Shown: positions 1 to 4,990 of the stretch, one piece after another
How positions within the stretch are numbered: the first letter of the stretch is position 1
Layout of the letters: the number at the start of each line of letters is the position of its first letter
Source: a virus
IMG/VR virus record: IMGVR_UViG_3300025141_000746
Span: 1-24,007 of that record
DNA length: 24,007 bases
Reading direction: 5' to 3' (one strand)
The notes under the pieces: generated by a model
The model's database searches: none
The model's input: only the letters and a program-made list of their open reading frames with translations
Told to the model about the DNA's origin: nothing
Program-made: the position numbers and the translations under genes

Positions 1-33
1 TTGAGACCCCTGTATCCCCGGGCCTCCCTGCGG
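1..33 (-). repeat. 3' hairpin element, copy 1
   Basis: This is an imperfect copy of the element at 251-284. On the minus-strand RNA it starts about 10 bases after the stop of the histone-like gene and folds into GAGGCCC / GGGTCTC, a 7-bp stem containing one G-U pair, with a loop that keeps GGG...CAG. The same pair would be an A-C mismatch on the plus strand, so the fold favours a minus-strand transcript. What follows on the minus strand lies outside the window, so a U-tract cannot be judged. It is probably an mRNA 3' end, terminator or processing element. Confidence 0.55.
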
Positions 34-43
34 CTGTCAGAGT

Positions 44-232
44 TTAACCCGAGTTCTTGGTCTCTTGGACCTCGATACGGAGTTCCTGTGCTAGTGTCTT
101 CACTTCCTGCATATTTTTTCGAACACGCGTTCCTGCAGCGTTATTGCCGCTAGTAAAGAACTTGTCGTGATCGTCCCGAGTTTCCTCAAGGAGTGTAATC
201 AGTTGTTCTAGACGATTAGTTTCAGTAGTCAT
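44..232 (-). CDS. Histone H1-like (Hc1-type) DNA-binding protein
   Basis: A 62-residue protein. Its core, DKFFTSGNNAAGTRVRK around residues 23-39, matches the signature of the Hc1/HctA histone-like family (aromatic-GN-AAGTR-R-RK), followed by a helix running to VQE. Family members bind DNA non-specifically and compact the chlamydial chromosome; short versions occur in many bacteria and in some phages. The sequence is mostly helical with no membrane segment. It starts at ATG with the SD AAAGGAAGAG a few bases upstream, is the last gene seen in the minus-strand array, and directly follows the ssDNA-binding protein. That position suggests a role in handling replicating or packaged DNA, but this is inference. 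The family call is good; the function in phage is unknown. Confidence 0.75.
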   Translation of the reverse strand: MTTETNRLEQLITLLEETRDDHDKFFTSGNNAAGTRVRKNMQEVKTLAQELRIEVQETKNSG

Positions 233-250
233 AACTCTTCCTTTCTTTTT

Positions 251-284
251 TTGAGGCCCCTGATAACCCTAGGCCTCCCTGTGG
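251..284 (-). repeat. 3' hairpin element, copy 2
   Basis: The second copy of the element at 1-33. It begins about 10 bases after the gp32-like stop codon. The minus-strand RNA folds as GAGGCCT / GGGCCTC, a 7-bp stem with a terminal U-G pair, around a loop reading AGGGUUAUCAG. Both copies are flanked by CAGG on the 5' side and end in CTCAA. After the hairpin the minus strand reads AAAAAAAG rather than a U-tract, so this is not a classical intrinsic terminator. It also forms the 5' leader of the histone-like gene. Confidence 0.6.
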
Positions 285-292
285 GGGGGATA

Positions 293-1069
293 TTAGAGAG
301 CGCCAAGCTCTGCGAATGCAGCATCGACAGCATTAGCGTCGGTTTCGCCATTCTTGGTCCCGCCGTACTTCGTGGTCTCAGAAGAGACACTCTCAGCATC
401 GGTAACCTGAGCGTTCATAAATCCATCGAGGATGGTCTGAACGTCATTGGCAGACTTGCGCTCAAACAATCCGGCAAAATCCGGAATGCTATCGAGCAGC
501 TCTGCACACTTGTCGGGGGTCATATCCTCACACAGCGGGGAGGATCGACGACGAGGGACAAGCTTCGTCTGCGGGAACTGGGCCCCAGCAGGCTTACCAT
601 AAGTAAGAGTCAGGTCGGTGCCAGCCTCGGTGTCGGTGATATCACCATACTCCGGGTTGAGCACTAGCGTCAGGAGGTTCTCGTAGGCAGTCTTGCCGTA
701 CCCCCAGATGCGTACACCCCTGTCTTCCTCGCCACGTACCATGACAGGGCTGAAGAACCGCTGTCGCACAAACAGAGACTTTGCGGTCTTCTTGCTGTGG
801 TCGTCGTTGTTGTCGACTCCCTCGCGCCATAGCTGTGAGGCGAACTCACAGACCGGACAGCCATCGTCGAAGTTGCGCTTGGGGCAGAGGAATCCGCCCT
901 TCTCCACATTGTAGTGGAACCACATCTCCTTAAAGGGGTCGCCATCGGCTGTCGGAACAATGCGGATCGTCTGATCCCCGTCCTCCGGTCGCCAAAAGTT
1001 TGAATCGGAGTTACCCTCTCCGCGTAGGGATGAGAGCTTTGCCCTCATTGCGTCTAAATTGATACCCAT
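293..1069 (-). CDS. gp32-type single-stranded DNA-binding protein
   Basis: 258 residues. The N-terminal half has the T4 gp32 layout: a short basic N-terminus, then a core with a zinc site H52-X9-C62-X8-C71-X2-C74, close to the H-X12-C-X9-C-X2-C of T4 gp32. The phrases FWRPEDGDQTIRI and DPFKEMWFHYN resemble gp32 of marine T4-like phages. The C-terminal ~50 residues are polar and end in a mildly acidic tail (DANAVDAAFAELGAL), as expected for the protein-interaction tail of gp32. The protein coats ssDNA in replication, recombination and repair. The gene starts at ATG with SD AAAGGAAA and lies 31 bases after the tubulin-like gene. A hairpin spanning that gene's stop codon, then an A/U-rich leader, precede it and may form an autoregulatory operator. 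It is somewhat shorter than T4 gp32 (301 residues). Confidence 0.88.
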   Translation of the reverse strand: MGINLDAMRAKLSSLRGEGNSDSNFWRPEDGDQTIRIVPTADGDPFKEMWFHYNVEKGGFLCPKRNFDDGCPVCEFASQLWREGVDNNDDHSKKTAKSLFVRQRFFSPVMVRGEEDRGVRIWGYGKTAYENLLTLVLNPEYGDITDTEAGTDLTLTYGKPAGAQFPQTKLVPRRRSSPLCEDMTPDKCAELLDSIPDFAGLFERKSANDVQTILDGFMNAQVTDAESVSSETTKYGGTKNGETDANAVDAAFAELGAL

Positions 1070-1096
1070 TTTAATTTCCTTTCATTGGGTTAAAGT

Positions 1097-1120
1097 ACGA
1101 TCAACTAATCTCTTGATCGT
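1097..1120 (-). promoter_or_regulatory. Hairpin spanning the tubulin-like stop codon, 5' of gp32
   Basis: A perfect 8-bp inverted repeat, ACGATCAA / TTGATCGT, with the 8-base loop GAGATTAG. The TGA stop of the tubulin-like gene sits in the 3' arm. It is followed by about 27 unstructured A/U-rich bases carrying the gp32 SD. This could be a weak terminator, an mRNA end, or part of a gp32 translational operator like that of T4 gene 32, which is known to be a structured RNA followed by a single-stranded A/U-rich leader. No clear pseudoknot partner for the loop is visible. Confidence 0.5.
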
Positions 1121-1952
1121 CTAGTTGTAATTGTACCATAGATGAATGCTTAATGCAATAACAATATTTTTGTTCGTATGTGGTCTTAAAGACGCCGTAT
1201 GAAACGCTAACGTCTTCAGAGATCTTCGACTTCACAAAATTATTAATCTTCCTAAGAAGCGTACCGTCGTTCTTCAAGTCATCCTCATTGATACCATAGT
1301 AGTATACCACATCACGCACTCCTGTCAAGTCATAAAACCATTTTTCTTTTTCATCATCGTCTGACTCGACGTCGACGATACCAACGGTGCATATGCGGCT
1401 GATCTCTGATGGCCTTATGAAGTTTCCTATGACAGGCTCAGTGTGCTTGAAAACATTCATCATGTGTACCGTGTTTACGATCGCCTGATTGAGTGTTTCA
1501 TAATAACTGATGATTGACATATCTCCGATGCTTCTCTCGAGCATATTGTTATTGATAAGGATAACTCTCTCTAGTAGTCCAGAGCGAGCATATTCTTGTA
1601 AGACATTGCTAACTATTTTTTCTTGCTTTTTCTGATTCTCGCTCATTATTGACAGGTCGCCCTGAATATAGAGCACTGCCAAATTGTTATTCTTTAATTG
1701 TTCTAGAAGCCTCAGGGATCCGCCCGAAATGCTTCCAGCGCCGGCGACGACGACGATAACCTCCTCATCTTTAAACTTGAGCTTCTTTTTAAGATTTGGA
1801 AAATGTTCATCATACTCTTCATGGGTCTTTCTGTGTCTGATTGTAATGTCAGCATCTTTAGTCGTGTCAATACCGTACGTTTCGTACTGCGGAAACTTAG
1901 AAAAAACTTTCGCGATGTTGCAACCTGCTTTTCCAAGCCCCACTATTATCAC
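1101..1952 (-). CDS. Divergent tubulin/FtsZ-superfamily protein
   Basis: 283 residues that can be read against FtsZ from end to end. IIVGLGKAGCN (2-12) matches the first nucleotide loop (GVGGGGxN); YGIDT (26-30) matches the AINTD strand; VVVAGAGSISGGS (67-79) sits where the tubulin signature AGMGGGTGTG belongs; NNNMLE (134-139) matches the PNDRLL loop; residues 148-168 match helix H7; and YYYGINEDDL plus VSYGVFKTTYEQKYCYCI match the C-terminal domain strands (NITGGxDL and IIFGxVxDxxL). The signature loop is non-canonical, and the catalytic T7 loop (NxDFAD in FtsZ) reads GNFIRPSEI, without either aspartate. There is no long C-terminal tail. It starts at GTG, overlapping the MazG-like stop (GTGA). 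Phage relatives (PhuZ of jumbo phages, TubZ) make filaments; whether this one polymerises or hydrolyses GTP is unknown. The fold call is fairly secure, the role is not. Confidence 0.78.
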   Translation of the reverse strand: MIIVGLGKAGCNIAKVFSKFPQYETYGIDTTKDADITIRHRKTHEEYDEHFPNLKKKLKFKDEEVIVVVAGAGSISGGSLRLLEQLKNNNLAVLYIQGDLSIMSENQKKQEKIVSNVLQEYARSGLLERVILINNNMLERSIGDMSIISYYETLNQAIVNTVHMMNVFKHTEPVIGNFIRPSEISRICTVGIVDVESDDDEKEKWFYDLTGVRDVVYYYGINEDDLKNDGTLLRKINNFVKSKISEDVSVSYGVFKTTYEQKYCYCIKHSSMVQLQLDDQEIS

Positions 1953-2266
1953 TTCTCTTCAACCCACTCTAAAATAAGACCCTGGTCAAATCCACCACGC
2001 GTTATCCTCTTTGCGGTCGTTTGTGCTACCACTTGGCTGTCTCTGATCCCTAGGTGGTCGCAGATAAAATGAAAGATTTCCATAATGTCTGCGGCCTCTT
2101 CTGCACAGGGGTCTTCAATGAATTCCTGTACTTCTTCTTGAAGCTTCTTCATAGCGTAGCCCATCAGCTCTGTTTCTGATGCTTTTCTTGTGGCAAAGGA
2201 CTTGCCTGCGTCTGCAATCACTCCAGGGATACGGTCCCTGATTAACTTTTGATAGATCTTCTTCAC
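1949..2266 (-). CDS. MazG-like nucleotide pyrophosphohydrolase
   Basis: 105 residues. It opens with YQKLIRDRIPGVI, typical of the phosphoribosyl-ATP pyrophosphohydrolase-like branch of the all-alpha NTP pyrophosphatase (MazG) superfamily. It has the metal-binding pattern E44-E45-X2-E48 followed by E57-X2-D60. Such enzymes split (d)NTPs to NMP and pyrophosphate, as housekeeping against odd nucleotides or, as proposed for phage MazG, to adjust host nucleotide pools or alarmones. The substrate cannot be told from sequence. It starts at GTG, forced by the reading frame, overlapping the upstream stop by four bases (GTGA) with SD GGAG eight bases away. It is probably translationally coupled to both neighbours. 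Confidence 0.82.
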   Translation of the reverse strand: MKKIYQKLIRDRIPGVIADAGKSFATRKASETELMGYAMKKLQEEVQEFIEDPCAEEAADIMEIFHFICDHLGIRDSQVVAQTTAKRITRGGFDQGLILEWVEEK

Positions 2267-2490
2267 TGGTGGCGCTCCTCTTCCCGGGCCACCAAATATT
2301 CCAACACATCGCCAAGGGTCAGTTCTTGGTAGTCGCAGTCAAATGCTATGGCGCACTCCTCTAAGATCCCGATAATTTCAAGCCTGAAGTACCCCGATAC
2401 GCTATCGTGTTCGTGGATGCCATTAGTATAGCGCTTCGGTGACGGCATATGATATTTGGCTGCATTGATATCTATCACATTGTTCTTCAT
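2263..2490 (-). CDS. Small protein of unknown function
   Basis: 75 residues, not recognised. The sequence is moderately acidic at the C-terminus (LEYLVAREEERHQ) with a probable helical second half (residues 34-70) and two cysteines (in EECAIAFDCDY). There is no membrane segment or signal peptide. It overlaps the polymerase stop by four bases (ATGA) and the MazG-like start by four bases (GTGA), so it is almost certainly translated as part of this coupled block. A partner or accessory role in DNA or nucleotide metabolism is only a guess from position. Confidence 0.7.
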   Translation of the reverse strand: MKNNVIDINAAKYHMPSPKRYTNGIHEHDSVSGYFRLEIIGILEECAIAFDCDYQELTLGDVLEYLVAREEERHQ

Positions 2491-3674
2491 AATTTTAGTT
2501 CCTTCATTTCTCCAAGGTTTTTGCCAGCTGAGACATTAACCTTGAACATATCATACCGTGTTTTCCTGAACGTGTCAAGCAAATTCAGCAATTCATATCG
2601 ATCTTCTGCTGCGAGGTCGATATACACAGCGTCGTGAATAAGAAATGCGATGTGGCTTTTTCTCCCCTTCAAAAGCTCATAGACTTTGTAAGCCTGCTCG
2701 TGCACCATATCGATTGTGGTGCTTTGAACGATGTAATTGAGAGCGTGATGCTCATCTACATTCTCTATTATTCTACCATAATCTGTCTCAATTTTTAAGC
2801 CATCCCAGTACTTATCCCGGACTATTTTCTTGTTGTAAAGGGTCTCTAAGTCCTTGTTTTCCTTATTAGAATACAGCCACGCAAAGGTTTTTACTTTGGC
2901 TTCGGCGCGCGTCAGGTGACCCCCGAAAATGTTCTTAACATTCCAGTTGTGAATATCATTCTTGGGCTGTTCGACACCTGCGAGAGCCAACAACACCCTT
3001 AATTCGGCTGCATTGAAATCAAGCTCGACGAGGTAGTCGTTCTTTGGTTTAATACACGCGCGGAACTCCTTGTTCATCGTGAGAATCGGCAGGCTGTTTG
3101 GGTTTGTCGACAGGCGGCCCGTGATCGTGCCCCACGGGTTATAGTCGCACACGTGATTGACGGTTTGCAACGCACGGTGAAAGTTCATTCCGCGGACGCT
3201 ACTCAAAAGATGCCTGATCGGGTTGATATCGACACTGACGGTCTGCGACCGGATGCTGGAGAGCATTTCTACTAGGTTATACATGGCCTGATAGTTCTCG
3301 GGCCTCGGATGTGTCTCCAGGACATGCTTTGTGATCTTATTTTTGGCCTCAAGGTACTGAAAAAGGAAGTATTCGGGTACCGCGTCGTACAAACAGTTTT
3401 CTTCCATTGACAGGAGGGACGTTCTAAAGGCCTTGAGGCACGCTCTAAGCGTCTTCTTGATCTTTTCCCAGTCCTCCCTCATATCTTCCGGGCAAACGTC
3501 TGTAATCGTCGCTCCTTGGCTGTAGATGCGTCCGATCTCATAGAGGTCTCCGCGAAGATGAGGGGAGTACTCCCAGGTGCCGCCTTCAAGAGGCAGCTGT
3601 TGACCCGGTTTAATAGTGTTGTTAGCGTAATAGCCTACGCAATCGGCTTTTGTGTCTAGTGCTTGAAAAAGCAA
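2487..3674 (-). CDS. Family-A DNA polymerase, polymerase domain only
   Basis: 395 residues. All family-A polymerase motifs are present: TGRLS (185-189); motif A, D219-F-N-A-A-E224-L-R226 (DYSQIELR type); motif B with R256, K260, F264 and Y268 in exact Pol I spacing; the QSTTID segment (317-322, QGTAAD type); and motif C, H347-D348-A349. The usual HDE of motif C is HDA here. No 3'-5' exonuclease domain fits the N-terminal ~150 residues, and the protein is much shorter than Pol I or T7 polymerase. Phe264 at the E. coli Phe762 position predicts normal discrimination against dideoxynucleotides. The start is TTG with SD GGGAG five bases before; an in-frame TAG four codons upstream rules out extension. 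T4 itself uses a family-B polymerase, so this is a departure. Whether it is the replicative enzyme is unknown. Confidence 0.85.
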   Translation of the reverse strand: MLFQALDTKADCVGYYANNTIKPGQQLPLEGGTWEYSPHLRGDLYEIGRIYSQGATITDVCPEDMREDWEKIKKTLRACLKAFRTSLLSMEENCLYDAVPEYFLFQYLEAKNKITKHVLETHPRPENYQAMYNLVEMLSSIRSQTVSVDINPIRHLLSSVRGMNFHRALQTVNHVCDYNPWGTITGRLSTNPNSLPILTMNKEFRACIKPKNDYLVELDFNAAELRVLLALAGVEQPKNDIHNWNVKNIFGGHLTRAEAKVKTFAWLYSNKENKDLETLYNKKIVRDKYWDGLKIETDYGRIIENVDEHHALNYIVQSTTIDMVHEQAYKVYELLKGRKSHIAFLIHDAVYIDLAAEDRYELLNLLDTFRKTRYDMFKVNVSAGKNLGEMKELKL

Positions 3675-3683
3675 GGTGTCTCC

Positions 3684-4988
3684 CTAATATAGTTGCTGAG
3701 CAATCGAACCAGCTGTAGATATCTTACCAGTTCTGATCTGATTGTCAAGGTTTTTAAATATATTTATATTAAGTGCCGGGTATCCGAAGGAGTATATATA
3801 GTCCCGATAGATTAGATTGATATACCTCGCGACGTTTTCAACACCGGTCAAATTGGGGTTAGGGCGCACATGATATATTGAATTAAGTTCCGTTTTTAAC
3901 TTCTTTGTTACTTTAACGGGGACCGAGGCCTCTATGGAGCGAAGAGACAAATATAGATCCACCATTTTTTTGTCGGAGAGGAGGTCATCAGAGGAATTAG
4001 AGACCGGAAGCGGCGCGCGCAGAGTTTCCCTTACTTTAGATGTGCCACAGGACTCAGAAACTATCCTTTTTTCATAATACGCATTTCGTTCAATATATGA
4101 TTGATATGAATTAACTATGTACTGCTTGAGAATCGGCATATCGAAAAGATAGGTCGCATTATAAAAAACTGGAAAGAAGTTGTATTCATCAAGGGGGTAC
4201 TCTTCGGCACCGTATGCTGAGAATTGTTTTATCGCAGCTTCGGAAAACAGGTCTGCCGTGAGAAGCCACGGTGCGTTCTTGTTAACGATCAGCCCAAACC
4301 TTTTGGCGGAGCGCACATAAAAAGTATAGTTGGGGTCCTTTACGAACGATTCGTACTTATATTCGTCGTCATCAAATGGAGCAGTATCGATAGATATTGT
4401 CAGTCCGCTACTAAAGCCGCTAATCGCTCCAGTCAAAAGATAGTTTGTAAGGGTGATCGGGACATAGCCAGAAATCATTTTCAGATGCCGTGTAAATTCT
4501 GTCACAAATGAGGGGAAGTCAACAATCTTGTCGGTATATCTTGGTGTCTTGGTATCGAAGCTGCCGAATACAGTATTTAGGAACCCTGCGTAAATCGCTT
4601 TCGGATCCTCGTAGGCTCGTTGCGCCTTCATGTCTAACATTTGAGAATTTCCAGTGGACACACACACCCCAACCAGTTTGGCATTTCTCATATGGGCAGC
4701 AAACTCTTCGAATGCATCGACAACAAAGTTGGCTGCGAGCAAGTTTGATGTGTTGGCTGACTTTATTGCCTTAAGGGCGTTGGGGTCAATTAAAACTGTA
4801 TTCTGTAATCTGTCCACCTTCCCATAATACTGCTTATCGTACCAAGTGTCAAGGGGGCTCCAGATATTAGACGGATAAAGATCGCGATATAACAAACGCT
4901 GATAGTATGCTGCGAATGAACTAAGCCCGTTCTTCCCTCTAGGGGTTGGGTTAACGAAATCTTGTGGATTAAAGGTGAATGCTGCCAT
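3684..4988 (-). CDS. Uncharacterised protein, possibly virion-associated
   Basis: 434 residues; I do not recognise a family. It is rich in Tyr, Phe and Asn, with many predicted strands and helices and no signal peptide. Residues around 163-190 (MISGYVPITLTNYLLTG) are moderately hydrophobic but not a clear membrane span. The C-terminus (INIFKNLDNQIRTGKI ... IAQQLY) is helical. The start is ATG with the SD GAGGGG five bases upstream, and the SD overlaps the stop region of the hub-like gene only two bases away, so it is probably co-expressed with the baseplate genes. That suggests a structural or assembly role. The 9-base gap to the polymerase means that read-through would also link it to replication. 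Confidence 0.6.
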   Translation of the reverse strand: MAAFTFNPQDFVNPTPRGKNGLSSFAAYYQRLLYRDLYPSNIWSPLDTWYDKQYYGKVDRLQNTVLIDPNALKAIKSANTSNLLAANFVVDAFEEFAAHMRNAKLVGVCVSTGNSQMLDMKAQRAYEDPKAIYAGFLNTVFGSFDTKTPRYTDKIVDFPSFVTEFTRHLKMISGYVPITLTNYLLTGAISGFSSGLTISIDTAPFDDDEYKYESFVKDPNYTFYVRSAKRFGLIVNKNAPWLLTADLFSEAAIKQFSAYGAEEYPLDEYNFFPVFYNATYLFDMPILKQYIVNSYQSYIERNAYYEKRIVSESCGTSKVRETLRAPLPVSNSSDDLLSDKKMVDLYLSLRSIEASVPVKVTKKLKTELNSIYHVRPNPNLTGVENVARYINLIYRDYIYSFGYPALNINIFKNLDNQIRTGKISTAGSIAQQLY

Positions 4989-4990
4989 AA

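Noticed and set aside
251-284. Classical intrinsic terminator after the gp32-like gene
   Set aside because: The hairpin is followed on the minus strand by A's, not U's, so I kept it only as a repeated RNA element.
251-667. 138-residue plus-strand frame opposite the ssDNA-binding protein gene
   Set aside because: Antisense to a clearly conserved protein, with no SD and no recognisable motif.
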